This document shows positions 37,575 through 49,411 of a stretch of 64,000 nt of DNA, in pieces. The first letter of the stretch is position 1, and each line of letters starts with the position of its first letter. This stretch comes from Siphonodentalium dalli. Taxonomy: Eukaryota; Mollusca; Scaphopoda; Gadilida; Siphonodentaliidae. The translations under genes were made by a program, and so were the position numbers. The stretch lies in contig CP136063.1 in NCBI GenBank assembly GCA_032622095.1, positions 113,850,723 through 113,914,722 on the forward strand. The letters are read 5' to 3'. The notes beneath the pieces are model-generated. The model worked only from the letters and a program-made list of their open reading frames with translations, had not been told where the DNA came from and did no database searches.

Positions 37575-38170
37575 AAACACGACTGTGTTAATGTGTTTGG
37601 TGATACGAGACGAGTGCTAGCGCGGAGTGATATAACGAGAGGCACAGCTTCGAGGTCTATTCGCCTGAGATGACACAAGTGCCGTATCGACAAACCCATT
37701 AATACACGTTTCGTTCTGTGTTTATTGCACGCCACCCGTATACTAGAATCCATGAATTAAAAAAAAAACCTTACAATGTTTATTCAGGCACATGCATACA
37801 GGGCTTGTTTAGTTTAACGTACCAGTTTCGTGGTTGAATCGAACGTGATTTACATCCTGCGACATCGACGGAAAGGTATGAAACGCGTGTTCCACACATT
37901 TTTTTAATACGGCACAGCAAGGACACTGTATTCCTAGGGGCAAGCGTGTAATAAACAATAAAATCATCGTCACACACGACAAAACAAGCAATGTACGTGC
38001 CTGAATAAACCGTGCAAGTCTGTTTACGGATTCTACGACGAGTCGCGTCTAATAAACACAAAACAACACGTGTGTTAATGGGTTTGTCTGTGTGACACCA
38101 TCGTTCTATCATTCCCGGATGACACTTGTGTCGGATCAACAAACCCATTAACACACTCGTGTCGTTCTGT
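37575..38170. mobile_element. Fold-back element built of paired hairpins
   Basis: The left part (37575-37797) and right part (37990-38170) are inverted copies sharing GTGTTAATGGGTTTGT-like, GACACAAGTG-like and GTTTATTCAGGCAC words. Each part is itself a hairpin: GTGTTAATGGGTTTGT at 38071 faces ACAAACCCATTAACAC at 38138. The loop of about 190 bp has no recognised content. No ORF with transposase features. Confidence 0.65.
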
Positions 38171-39534
38171 GCATATATTCTTGAATGTATGTACACATTC
38201 AGGGGAAAGAACACCTTTTTCAGCCACTCACTTAGCTACTTTTTACGACATTTATATACGTGAACAGAGTGTATCTCAGATGACTGGCAAAATATCAATG
38301 TATCTGCTTTTTATGTGACACAACCACAGGCCACTGGGGAAAATACCAGATATACTATACGCGAGACGAGGCTCACAAGTTCGATCTTGGCAAAACACAC
38401 ACCATCTATGATCTATCATATTCCTCATAGATTCTCAAAATCGTTCAACGCAGACACAATATAGTTCAATGTGTCTTCTTTTCCAAGAAATTGCCTTTCT
38501 TCTAATATATAACTCGATATCATCAAATGAAGGAAAGTCGATATATCGTGTCGAAAACTTGAGAAATTTAGCGACAAAAAGCGATCGTAACTCATTATAC
38601 ACATATATATCAATTCAATTATTACGACCACCGATGCCGAACTTGCGAATTCCCGGTACGATATGTCGACTTCGCTTCAATTGACTCCTTTAGGCCTGTG
38701 TCAAACGAAATGAAATGGTATAGCCTCCCAATAAGGTACTCCTTAGGGGATATTTTGGTTCATTTGACAACATTTTGTGAGGCTATTGGGCGAAACCCGA
38801 TAGAGTTTTCGGTACGATATATCTGGTTCACTTCCTTTGATTTTCTCGAGTTATATTTCAATAGAGAGACGGTTTTATGGCAAATATGATGATTTGTGTT
38901 ATATCTTGGGTGAGATGACAAGTCTGTATATGTATGTGTGTGTCGAATGGTCGACTGGTTTTAATGTGTTCAAAGAGTATTGCCTCCAATGTTTATTGTG
39001 CGAATAAACCGTTTTCTGCATATGCCATGACCCACCATCAGACGTTTGCTGACATTATATAGATATCCAACTGAAACTGCATGCATCAACAATCAGTGCA
39101 AATGAACATTGCTTGGCGGCCCACTGTGTGTCACTGTACAGGATTTGGGATATAGCTATTGTTAATATATTCTCCAATTCAGTTATAAACATATGTTTAC
39201 CCGTTTACTGCATTTGCGTGGCATAGCGATGGGGTGACTTTTGAACAGCAAGCAGAACTATATATTGACCGAGGCCGAGAATCAACGATAAGAAATTTTA
39301 TTTCAAAGCAGAAGCAAATCTAAAAGGCTAATTAATTTACATATGGCGCGTTTGGGGTATATTGTTTTGATATGGTTCATTGAGGTTTATATACGATCAT
39401 AGAACGGTGATGCTGAGCATGATGCACACTGAAACATGTATATATAGACCGCTTGTTGTATAGCCTGGTTTAAACAATATGAAACCTAAAAGAAACGTTA
39501 TTTATGTGAAGTTCGTTTATATGCAAGCGTAAGG
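38171..39534. other. Anonymous DNA
   Basis: No gene or element recognised. Confidence 0.5.
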
Positions 39535-39806
39535 CCGTCCAGCACTATTAAACTTAGGATTCGCCCTGTCTGAATTGAGGCCCTGTCTGAATTGAGGCCC
39601 TCCCGTCCAACACTATTAACATTTCATTCGCCCTGTCTGATTTGAGGCCACCCCGTCCAGCACTAATACACTTTGGATTCACCCTGTCTTATTTGAGGCC
39701 CTCCCGCCTAACACTATTAAACATTGGATTCGCCCTGTCTGACTTGAGGCCCTCCCGACCAGCACTAATACACTTTGGATTCATCCTGTCTTATTTGAGG
39801 CCCTCG
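39535..39806 (+). repeat. 51-bp minisatellite, about five copies
   Basis: Unit close to CCGTCCAGCACTAATACACT then TTGGATTCACCCTGTCTTAT then TTGAGGCCCTC. As 51 is a multiple of three the plus frame stays open (RPALIHFGFTLSYL repeated), which explains a short ORF there. Confidence 0.9.
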
Positions 39807-39866
39807 GCATTGTCTATGGTACACAATCTTGGCTGCATGGGATAAAATTCGGTAAAACATCATGCA

Positions 39867-40545
39867 TACGACAATGCCATCCTGGCCAGTGAAATATTCC
39901 CAAGACATTATGAATTGTATCGAAACTATACAGACGTGGCGATAAATGACATAACCTCATCGGAACATACATCTCTGGTAACTGAGGGTGAAATAATCTG
40001 GGCCAAAAATAAAACTACAGGACCAGAATGATATTCTTATATGAGCCTTTTTCATGGCGCACAGAAATGAGAAGGACGCTGACCAACTGAATGAGTCACT
40101 GGACTCCATCGCTGACAGGTTCCAAAAGGACATGCTCTTAGCAGGATATTTCAATTACCCATATGTCATGCAAATGAGGCAACTCTCATCAATGAGGCAA
40201 CTCTCATCTCCCACAAGGTTACCAAGACCGTGTCATCGCCGTCACAGCTACCAATGAACTAACTCAAATACACAGGGAACCAACAAGAGGGAAGAACATC
40301 TTAGACATCGTCATCGCATCAAACCCATCATGACCGAAGTCAATCCATAGTATTCATGCATGGTTGATCAGATCATGACAAGTGCTATATGTCCAGAATA
40401 TGCTATATATACAACAAAGCATCATTTGGAGATATGAAACTAGATGCGTCACTAATAGCAGCAAATAAAATAAACATGAAAGCGCGGAAAGAAAACAATA
40501 TTAAATATGGACATCATTCAAGACTGAATAGAAAGTGGCAATGGA
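39867..40545 (+). pseudogene. Non-LTR retrotransposon endonuclease relic (CR1-like)
   Basis: Frames in succession give ILASEIFPRHYELYRNYTDV, SLVTEGEIIWAK, a shift, then AHRNEKDADQLNESLDSIAD, MLLAGYFNYP (40129-40160), REPTRGKNILDIVIASNPS (40277-40332) and YIYNKASFGDMKLD. These are the blocks of the apurinic-like endonuclease domain of CR1-type LINEs (usually LLAGDFNxPD; the Asp is Tyr here). At least two stops and two frameshifts are present, and the 5' end and RNA-binding ORF are missing. It was the enzyme that nicks the target for reverse transcription; this copy is dead. Confidence 0.8.
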
Positions 40546-40556
40546 TTAATAGTATC

Positions 40557-40700
40557 CATCATGACCTGGGGTGTGGGATGGAAAAATCTCACCCGAGGAG
40601 CCAGATATTTGGGCCGGACACGAGGCTTGCCGAGTGTCCGGACCAAATATCTGGCCCCGAGGGTGAGATTTTTCCATGCCCACATCCCAGATCATGATGG
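40557..40700. mobile_element. 144-bp near-perfect GC-rich hairpin
   Basis: CCATCATGACCTGGG and GGATGGAAAAATCTCACCC on the left are matched by GGGTGAGATTTTTCCATGCC and CCCAGATCATGATGG on the right; the stem also contains CCAGATATTTGG and GTCCGG. It interrupts the LINE relic between endonuclease and the following block, so it probably inserted there. It is much more GC-rich than its surroundings. MITE-like; no coding capacity. Confidence 0.75.
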
Positions 40701-40779
40701 ATCATTGTTCTCCCAACCCAAGAGCCTCATTCCGATTTTTTGTTTTATACCAATCTTCTGCACATTCCAGAAGCTTCGT

Positions 40780-40875
40780 AACGGTACATCTGGGGAGAAA
40801 TCTGATACGATATTCCTGATTATCTGTATAAATAAAACAAGACGCGCTATCCGTGCGCGCAGGGTTAATACGTCA
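40780..40875 (-). repeat. Fragment shared with the Helitron interiors
   Basis: The complement of this stretch (CCCTGCGCGCACGGATAGCG, then TTATACAGATAATCAGGAAT, then ATCAGATTTCTCCCCAG) is a diverged copy of 45396-45510, 46599-46714 and 48104-48180, all inside the Helitron cluster. Confidence 0.65.
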
Positions 40876-41599
40876 GAGTGAAATAGACATGGTCTTGTGA
40901 AATCGACATGAATACGTCACACTGTTGCACCTGCATAGATTCCGAGAAACGCGCATATTGATATGAAGTATAAACAACTAGACTAATCGTGTTTGTCATG
41001 GGAAATGTCCATATCGGTACCATTAGAAAAGGAAACATGTGTATACATGACAGACAAATGTTAGTTAGACGTGTTCGACGATTTATTGCAACGATGACAA
41101 CTGTTCGAATGTGTAACTATTTCGTTGGTCATTTGTGAAGCGGCTATTGTTACGTGTTACGAAATGTGCAAGTAATGCCAGTTTCACTTGGGGCTTCTGT
41201 TTGATGGAACGTGTTCGCACAGTTAGTCGTTTATATTGCATGTTGTGCAACTCTGCGTCCGCAAGTTAGTTGTGTTGAAGGTTCTTCGTGATTAACATGA
41301 TTGAGGCTTATCTCCATTTGTATTAGCGTCCACGATTTCGTCCGTATTTAAACTTGAAACGTGAAGCGTAACTGGTTGGTCGCCATTGTTTTAATTCACA
41401 CAAAACATGCTGGCGGATTATTAAATTAGTTCCGGCTCTTAATTAAATAGGTAAATCAGTCGCATGGGTAGGGTGAGATAGCTGGTCACTGTATTGGGTG
41501 AGACAGGGAAATCACACCCAGCTATCCCACACGGACTGCCTGTGCTAAAATGTGTAGGGTGGGAGAACAACACAACCCATCCAAATACACAGTCAAGAA

Positions 41600-42041
41600 A
41601 CAACCCGCTTTGGCTTAATGGGAAAATAAAAAGCACGTTGCCAAAAGAAAATAAAGAACACTCAAGACCAAAATCAACTACAACACCTGCAGACTATCGA
41701 GGGATGGGCCAAATACTGGGAAATGTCTTTCAACGCATAAAAGAGTTACGTGATGAACATTTACAAAAGAAACTGGAAACTGGCCCAAAACAAATACCTC
41801 GGTCTAGAAATATCTATTATCGAACGGCCTAAAATGGAAATATTAACAACATATCAAAGACAGTAAACTCAAAACTAGGCTTCCTACGCCGTAGTCTTAA
41901 ATGCATGCTAGAAAATCTCAGTGTAAACAATACTCAGGGAACCAACACTTCCACCACTGTCTTAAGTTCAAAATGTGGTAATGGGCCCAGTACCAGCTGT
42001 GCCATCCGATATAATAACTTCCTCACCAAAATCATTCAGTG
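41600..42041 (+). pseudogene. Non-LTR reverse-transcriptase C-terminal relic
   Basis: NPLWLNGKIKSTL (about 41608) is the linker normally between endonuclease and reverse transcriptase. It is joined directly to TIEGWAKYWEMSFNA, SYVMNIYKR, NKYLGLEIS and, after a shift, INNISKTVNSKLGFLRRSLK, which belong to the end of the reverse-transcriptase domain. The catalytic core with its YxDD motif is therefore deleted. It continues the element whose endonuclease lies at 39867-40545 on the same strand. Stops at several places make it a pseudogene. Confidence 0.8.
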
Positions 42042-44400
42042 ACGAATAAGTCACCATCTTATATTACCATTATTGGGATATTTGGCGTATACCGACAGAG
42101 ATCAATAGTCCTGCTGGGTGTTACGAAGACACCATCGAGGGAAAATATTGCTCGCTATTCCACCACAGGGCAGTCAATATATAGGTGTTTTGTTATATAT
42201 GACAACATTTTTGCCTCACGCCAACCGTGACGTCAGAAATAGTTCGAACACTATAGCCCGGGCGATAATTCAGAAAATTCGGGCATCGCACCAAATTTCG
42301 GCCTCGAGCCAGATCAGCAGGCGAGTAATGGTTCAAAGACAAAAGCCTGGGCGATAGTTCGCTCGGCGGGCAATGGTCAAAACTACTTTGCAACGTGATC
42401 GCGCTTCATCCTATCAAAAGGCAGTATGACCCTTTGTCAACTCAAGGTATATACTATTATTATGAATTAGGTGTGCATGTGTGTTGATAATACAAGTGCA
42501 AAACACATACAATTCCCATTCCGTCATTCTGTTGGACTTATTATCTGAACATTTCCCATGTGAGCTATTCGTCAGTGAGTGGTCATCCTAATTCATGAGG
42601 TACATGTCATGTGGAAATTTCCAATATCAATAGGATCCCTGGTCGCTTGCTGCAGACCACATCTAGTATTCCGTTTGCTGATTTTAGTATCCACCATATT
42701 AACGTGAGACCCGTTGGACGTACATAGTTGGGTGTGAGCATCACATTCTCTCGAGTAGTGTTCTATCTAAGCACGGCACATACTATTGCTTGATAATTTA
42801 CCATATGACATGTGTTTACCATTCTCCGTCCGTTGGAACTCTGCTGTAATTCTAAATATCAAACAGTTTTGTCGTCCGAGGAGAGTTGTATGTTTATACG
42901 AATACGAAATGCTAAAGTTCATTTCATATTTACACAAGATGGAAACTTAATAATAATATATGCTGCACTAGAAGAGGATTCCGCGATGACTGCTAAAAAT
43001 ATACGATGAAGCCCTAGGGTATGACATTGATTTCCAACACTATAGATGAGTCGGTAAACTCATACACATGATATCAGAGAGGTGTGCACATAAGTCAAAC
43101 ATATCAAACAATAAAAAGATTCAGCAGAGTCGCTGTTTTCATTTTACAAATTCGGATTCATAATTGCGTAACTCTTTTAAAATGTGTGTCACATAATGCC
43201 ATCACCATTCGAAATACATAACGTAGACCTGCCACGATAGTATATTGTTGTGGCAAACAATTATACTGTGTTTCATTGATTTGAGACTTCTAGAAAATGT
43301 ATCCAGCCGTGTTGCAATAAATACACACACAGATCAAACCTTCGGATATATTGTCATGGCAGACTGTATGTGAACTGATTGTTATCCGAAATATTTCAAG
43401 ACAACAAAAGGAGTTATAAGCAATTATGTCTTGGACTTCAATCGTTGTCAACACCTAATGTCGTTGAAGGTTGGACATATTGATGTGACACACACACATC
43501 AAAGCCATTACGATGGCTTAAATTTCATCGATATAGTCATACGTCACGGCCAGGAATGTTTCAAAGGTAGAGAAATTATATATTCATGGTGTTATATGCT
43601 TGCGTGTGGTCATAAGAGCTGTTATGTTCGAAACCTACGATATATATACATATATTACCCAAGTAACAGTCATCGTATTATCACATATACAATTTAGGAG
43701 GAAGTGCACTGTGCTGTTCCAATAAAATGGTAGATCCGTTCTGTGTCAATATTGGAACCCATGCATCTTCAGACTGATACGGTTCCCAACTCTCGATGAC
43801 AGGACTTCCCTTTTAAGAATGTCCCCGTATCCGAGTTGGTTGGCTTGGGTTCGAACCCCGACATGAGCGAAAATAGGGACCGATTTTCAAGCTTGATCTG
43901 AGTGAGGGAGATCCCATTGGGCGTTCCGATCGATACATGGACATTTCGATAACGAAATGGGAATTTGTTCACGCTCACTGAAGCAAGCACATTTGAATCA
44001 ATGAAAGCTCATACTGAGTTCGTGCCTCCATAAATATGATATGCACAGAACCACACGTGTGTGTTTCTGACCGTCAGTTTATAACACGATTGCGATGACG
44101 TAATGAGTACACAATAGGCCTATGGCCTCGAGTGTTATTCTTCCACGATTACAAGTCTGTAGTAAACTATCCGTTATTAGCATATATGTGCGGTTCTGTG
44201 TTTATTACACATCCGACCGACATATTCTAACTGATCAGTTCTGATATTTTCCGAAAAATGACTCCATGGTATTTCCCAGCATTGTTATGCGTGATGATGC
44301 TTTTATTTTTAAGTACATGCTTTAATGTCGATGTCGACGTCATTTGTCGTCGACGTGATTCCATTGGCTTCAGTAGATCACAAGCAGCAAGTGTGTGATT
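42042..44400. other. Anonymous DNA with a tRNA B-box-like word
   Basis: GGGTTCGAACCCC at 43848-43860 resembles an RNA polymerase III B box and CCGAGTTGG just upstream a worn A box, but the spacing is far too short for a tRNA. Possibly a SINE scrap. No gene recognised. Confidence 0.4.
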
Positions 44401-44560
44401 AACCCGTTTATGACGGTCCCGAGCTGCGCTGGTGCAGCATTAAATATCATGTGCCAGTGTATTCTCTTATATATGCGAGTATCACACAGGGATAAGAGAA
44501 TACACTGCTGGCTTACAATGTCAAGGTAAATATTGTTAATATAGGCCAATGCATTCTCGC
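44401..44560 (+). repeat. Short hairpin repeat, copy 1
   Basis: GCCAGTGTATTCTCTTATAT at 44453 faces ATAAGAGAATACACTGCTGG at 44492, followed by CTTACAATGTCAAGGTAAAT. The same arrangement recurs at 54087-54300 on the same strand. MITE-like. Confidence 0.65.
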
Positions 44561-44576
44561 TAGGCTCCAAACAAGT

Positions 44577-44890
44577 GTGTGGTTAACTGTCATGTTGAAC
44601 ATGCTGCCATCTATCATTCCTCTTATTGGGATTATGAATTATTTAAAATTGCGAAATGTATTACAGAGAAACATTTATCATCAGCCGATGAATATCACAA
44701 GGACATCTGCCTCTTTGCTGTCGCTGGGGGAATTATCCTGGGAAGGTTGCTTTCTCTTCAGCCCAAATGTTCATATATATGCATAGCTCGTGTGTTATAT
44801 GTTCATTTATTGGCCAAATGTAAATTTGGTCACACGTTTCATGTCCCAATAGAACACACCACAACACGAACAGACCCCATATCTTGTTGA
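44577..44890 (+). CDS. Unrecognised ORF, possible exon
   Basis: A frame of about 100 codons contains SSYWDYELFKIAKCITEKHL and ICLFAVAGGIILGRLL, a natural-looking amino-acid mix with one hydrophobic segment. I do not recognise a family. There is no splice signal or Kozak context strong enough to call it a gene, and such a frame can occur by chance in this composition. Confidence 0.15.
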
Positions 44891-45064
44891 CCCGAATAAT
44901 TATGAGCGGTTAGTGGAATATCTGGGCGTATTTGTCAAGTGCGCGACCACAGACTAATCCACCGATAATTCGAAGGTAGACTATTGGGCCAACTTACAAT
45001 ACTGCGTTGTATAATGCATTCAGATTTTATGACAATAAATAATGAAATAATAATCTATCTTCTA

Positions 45065-46263
45065 TCTATACTATATATTTTGAGACTTCGTATATGTGTG
45101 TGTGTGTACTTCATAGAATCCAAAACGCGTGTACAGATTGAGCTCAAACTTCCTATGTAAGTGTCAAATACACCGACACGACCGTGGTCGCGGTTTAGAA
45201 AAGCTCAGAGCACCCGTTCTCCAATCTCAAATCACCGCAAAGGCACGGCGTGGGTTAATCAAGTGATTATTTAATGAGCGTTTGTTTTTGACGCATCTCT
45301 ATAAAGAGCGTCTGATTGCCATTCAACGTTATTTGCATCTGCAGAGAGATATACGGAACATACATTAAATTTAAAAAACATTTGTTTCTGACCAACCCTG
45401 CGAGCACGGATGGCGCGCTTTGTTTTTACAGTATATAGTTATATACCGAAATCATCCCAGATAATCACGAATATAGCATCAGATTTCTCCACAGATATAT
45501 CGTTATAAAGCTACTGGAATCTGCCAATCTACGGGAAATTCCAGGGAATGCCGATTGAGCTCAAACTTGCTACCCACGGGAAGTGCCATATATATGAGTG
45601 TGTCCTTTATAGACTCGAACCGATTGAGCTCAAACTTGCTAAATAAGAAAATAGCCCCCAAGCCGTAAATATCAACAACAACGATATTGCTACCTACGGG
45701 GAGCAACGTTATTAGCATCTGCAGAATTAAGCAGAGAGAAAGTGCTTTCCTATTTTTAGAACGCAACACATGTTTACGTCGCGTTGGTGATTGAGGTTCA
45801 CAGCGGGGTTAATTGACTGTCCGCTCTTTGCGACGATGAGGTTCACGGCGGGGACTATTGACCAATACTCACAATTTCGTCTTTTGCATCAGATACCAAC
45901 ACCTCGACCGATCGGGACGAAACTTGGTACGTGAGTGTAGTTTGACCAGGTGGTCGTCGCTGTCGTATTGGCGAGCCTGTGCGACACCCGTGCAGCGCAT
46001 GCGCAGACGAGATCTCGGAAACGGGTGGAGCTATCGACTTGAAATTTGCTATGTGAATGTATCTTGCGCCGGGTACAAATTTTATCTGGTCGCCGAGTCC
46101 GTGCGACGCCATCTTCGCGCATGCGCAGACCAGATCTCGGAAACGGGTGGAGCTACCGGGTACAATTTTTTCTTATTGAAACGCGTGGAGCTAAAAATTA
46201 AAAAAAAATATTTAAAAAATGTCATGTTTCGGACAAGCCGCCGGTGGCGGGCTAACCTGCTAG
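45065..46263 (+). mobile_element. Non-autonomous Helitron A
   Basis: It begins TCTATACTATATATTTTGAG preceded by A and ends with the hairpin CCGCCGGTGGCGG (46238-46250) then GCTAACCTGCTAG, followed by T: canonical Helitron ends inserted between A and T. Inside are repeated GATTGAGCTCAAACTTGCTA words (45553, 45622 and others) and two copies of a ~120-bp unit with CATGCGCAGACGAGATCTCG. No RepHel protein. The next Helitron starts at its last base. Confidence 0.8.
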
Positions 46264-47453
46264 TCTATCTATACTATATATTTTGAGACTTCGTATATGT
46301 GTGTGTGTGTACTTCATAGAATCCAAAACGCGTGTACAGATTGAGCTCAAACTTCCTATGTAAGTGTCAAATACACCGACACGACCGTGGTCGCGGTTTA
46401 GAAAAGCTCAGAGCACCCGTTCTCCAATCTCAAATCACCGCAAAGGCACGGCGTGGGTTAATCAAGTGATTATTTAATGAGCGTTTGTTTTTGACGCATC
46501 TCTATAAAGAGCGTCTGATTGCCATTCAACGTTATTTGCATCTGCAGAGAGATATACGGAACATACATTAAATTTAAAAAACATTTGTTTCTGACCAACC
46601 CTGCGAGCACGGATGGCGCGCTTTGTTTTTACAGTATATAGTTATATACCGAAATCATCCCAGATAATCACGAATATAGCATCAGATTTCTCCACAGATA
46701 TATCGTTATAAAGCTACTGGAATCTGCCAATCTACGGGAAATTCCAGGGAATGCCGATTGAGCTCAAACTTGCTACCCACGGGAAGTGCCATATATATGA
46801 GTGTGTCCTTTATAGACTCGAACCGATTGAGCTCAAACTTGCTAAATAAGAAAATAGCCCCCAAGCCGTAAATATCAACAACAACGATATTGCTACCTAC
46901 GGGGAGCAACGTTATTAGCATCTGCAGAATTAAGCAGAGAGAAAGTGCTTTCCTATTTTTAGAACGCAACACATTGGTGATTGAGGTTCACAACGGGGTT
47001 AATTGACTGTCCGCTCTTTGCGACGATGAGGTTCACGGCGGGGACTATTGACCAACACTCACAATTTCGTCTTTTGCATCAGATACCAACACCTCGACCG
47101 ATCGGGACGAAACTTGGTACGTGAGTGTAGTTTGACCAGGTGGTCGTCGCTGTCGTATTGGCGAGCCTGTGCGACACCCGTGCAGCGCATGCGCAGACGA
47201 GATCTCGGAAACGGGTGGAGCTATCGACTTGAAATTTGCTATGTGAATGTATCTTGCGCCGGGTACAAATTTTATCTGGTCGCCGAGTCCGTGCGACGCC
47301 ATCTTCGCGCATGCGCAGACCAGATCTCGGAAACGGGTGGAGCTACCGGGTACAAATTTTTCTTATTGAAACGCGTGGAGCTAAAAATTAAAAAAAAATA
47401 TTAAAAAAATGTCATGTTTCGGACAAGCCGCCGGTGGCGGGCTAACCTGCTAG
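46264..47453 (+). mobile_element. Non-autonomous Helitron B (tandem copy of A)
   Basis: Nearly identical to Helitron A, directly abutting it head to tail. The main difference is a 13-bp stretch after AACGCAACACAT that is present in A (about 45771) and missing here, plus a few substitutions (for example ACCAACACTC for ACCAATACTC). It ends CTAG at 47450-47453 and is followed directly by a third 5' end. Confidence 0.8.
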
Positions 47454-48201
47454 TACTATATATTTTGAGAACTCCGTATATATATGTGTGTGTGTGTACC
47501 TCATGGAATCCAAAACGCGTGTTCAGATTGAGCTCAAATCTCGTATATAAGTGTAAAATCCAAACGACACGGCCGTGGTCTCGTTTTGGAGAAGCTCAGA
47601 GCACCCTTTATCCACTCCCAAATCACCACAAAGGCACGGCGGGGGTTAATCAAGTGATTATTTAATGAGCGTTTGTTTTTGACGCATCGCTATAAAGAGC
47701 GTCTGTTTCCCATTCAACGATATTAGCATCTGCAGAGTTATACGGGAACATTGAGTGCATTTCCAATGCGGGGAGATTTATTGGATGCCATACTCTTACA
47801 ACATCATTGTTATAGTATGTATGACACTTAGGTCAGGGCTTATGGGGGGGGTAGTTATAGCCATAATGCTTCTCAGAAATCCCGGTTACAAACCAACACT
47901 CACAATTTCGTATTTACGCAAACGTTATCGCTCGAAATTTATTATGCAAAGAGAAAGTGCTTTCCTATTTTTAGAACGCAACACATGTATACGTCGCGTT
48001 GGGGTTCACGACGGGGACTATTGACCAACACTCACAATTTCGTCTTTTGCATCAGACCTCGACCGATCGGGACGAAACTTGGTACGTGAGTGTGGCGCGC
48101 TTTGTTTTTACAGTATATACCGAAATCATCCCAGATAATCACGAATATAGCATCAGATTTCTCCCCAGATATACCGGTATAAAGCTACTGGAATCTGCCA
48201 A
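47454..48201 (+). mobile_element. Helitron C, diverged and truncated
   Basis: It starts TACTATATATTTTGAGAAC, continues with ACTCCGTATATATATGTGTG and CCAAAACGCGTGTTCAGATT as in A, and is more diverged. It stops within GCTACTGGAATCTGCCA, where Helitron D begins. The expected continuation (TCTACGGGAAATTCC) is not found after D, so the rest was lost. Confidence 0.65.
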
Positions 48202-48229
48202 TCTCATATATATTTTGAAGACCTCTGTT

Positions 48230-48260
<31 letters not shown>

Positions 48261-48750
48261 ATGTCTGTCATTGATACAAATCTACGATTCTCGACCGATC
48301 GGGACGAAACTTGGTACGTGTGTGTAGTTTGATCAGGCGGTGGACGTTGTCGTATTGGCGAGCCCGTGCGGTGCCCGCTTCGCGCATGCGCAGACGAGAT
48401 CTCGGAAACGGGTGGAGATATCGACTTGAAATTTGCTATGTGAATGTATCTTGCCCCGGATACGAATTGTATCGGGTCACCGAGCCCGTGCGACACCAGC
48501 GTCGCGCATGCGCAGACGAGATCTCGGAAACGGGTGGAGCTATCGACTTGAAATTTGGTGTGTGAATGTATCTTGCCACGGATACGAATTTTATCGGGTC
48601 GCCGAGCCCGTGCGACGCCAGCTTCGCGCATGCGCAGACCAGATCTCGGAAACGGGTAGAGCTATCGACTTGAAATTTCGGGCTGGGTAGAGCTATCAAC
48701 TTGAAATTTGGTTTTGGAATAGCCCGGACAACGTCGGGCTCATCGGCTAG
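48202..48750 (+). mobile_element. Helitron D
   Basis: It begins TCTCATATATATTTTGAAG after A, has (TCTG)n at 48230-48270, three ~122-bp internal repeats, and ends AGCCCGGACAACGTCGGGCT then CATCGGCTAG, followed by T. The stem GCCCG/CGGGC is the 3' hairpin. It is a shorter subfamily than A and B. Confidence 0.78.
48340..48690 (+). repeat. ~122-bp tandem repeats inside Helitron D
   Basis: Unit contains CATGCGCAGACGAGATCTCG, GAAACGGGTGGAGCTATCGA, CTTGAAATTTG and GGATACGAATTTTATCGGG. The open frames on both strands repeat with it (for example RDLGNGW and SKFQVDSSTRFRDLV) and are not genes. Confidence 0.9.
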
Positions 48751-48783
48751 TCTACTATATAATTTGAGACTTCCGTATATATA

Positions 48784-49410
48784 TCTCATATATATTTTGA
48801 AGACCTCTGTCTGTCTGTCTGTCTGTTTGTTTGTCTGTCATTAATACAAATCTACTATTCTCGACCGATCGGGACGAAACTTGGTACGTGTGTGTAGTTT
48901 GACCAGGCGGTCGTCGTTGTCGTATTGGTGAGCCCGTGCGACGCCCGTGCAGCGCATGCGCAGACGAGATCTCGGAAACGGGTGGAGCTATCGACTTGAA
49001 ATTTGCTATGTGAATGTATCTTGCCCCGGATACGAATTTTATCGGGTCGCCGAGCCCGTGCGACGCCAGCTTCGCGCATGGGCAGACGAGATCTCGGAAA
49101 CGGGTGGAGCTATCGACTTGAAATTTGCTATGTGAATGTATCTTGCCCCGGATACGAATGTTATCGGGTCGCCGAGCCCGTGCGACGCCTGCTTCGCGCA
49201 TGCGCAGACGAGATCTCGGAAACGGGTGGAGCTATCGACTTGAAATTTGCTATGTGAATGTATCTTGCCCCGGATACGAATTTTATCGGGTCGCCGAGCC
49301 CGTGCGACGCCAGCTTCGCGCATGCGCAGACCAGATCTCGGAAACGGGTGGAGCTATCGACTTGAAATTTGGTTTTTGAATAGCCCGGACAACGTCGGGC
49401 TCATCGGCTA

Positions 49411-49411
<1 letters not shown>
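48784..49411 (+). mobile_element. Helitron F nested in Helitron E
   Basis: It begins TCTCATATATATTTTGAAG after A and ends GTCGGGCTCATCGGCTAG, followed by T, as D does. It carries four ~122-bp repeats. Its insertion point is the 5' TA-rich microsatellite of E, so E is the older element. Confidence 0.8.
48900..49375 (+). repeat. ~122-bp tandem repeats inside Helitron F
   Basis: Four copies of the same unit as in Helitron D, more alike to one another than to the pair in A and B. Confidence 0.9.

Noticed and set aside
43790-43870. Possible tRNA gene around GGGTTCGAACCCC
   Set aside because: A-box to B-box spacing is too short and no cloverleaf closes; at most a SINE scrap.
48185-49323. Several 75-148-codon frames on both strands
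   Set aside because: They repeat with the 122-bp Helitron unit in both orientations and show no protein family.
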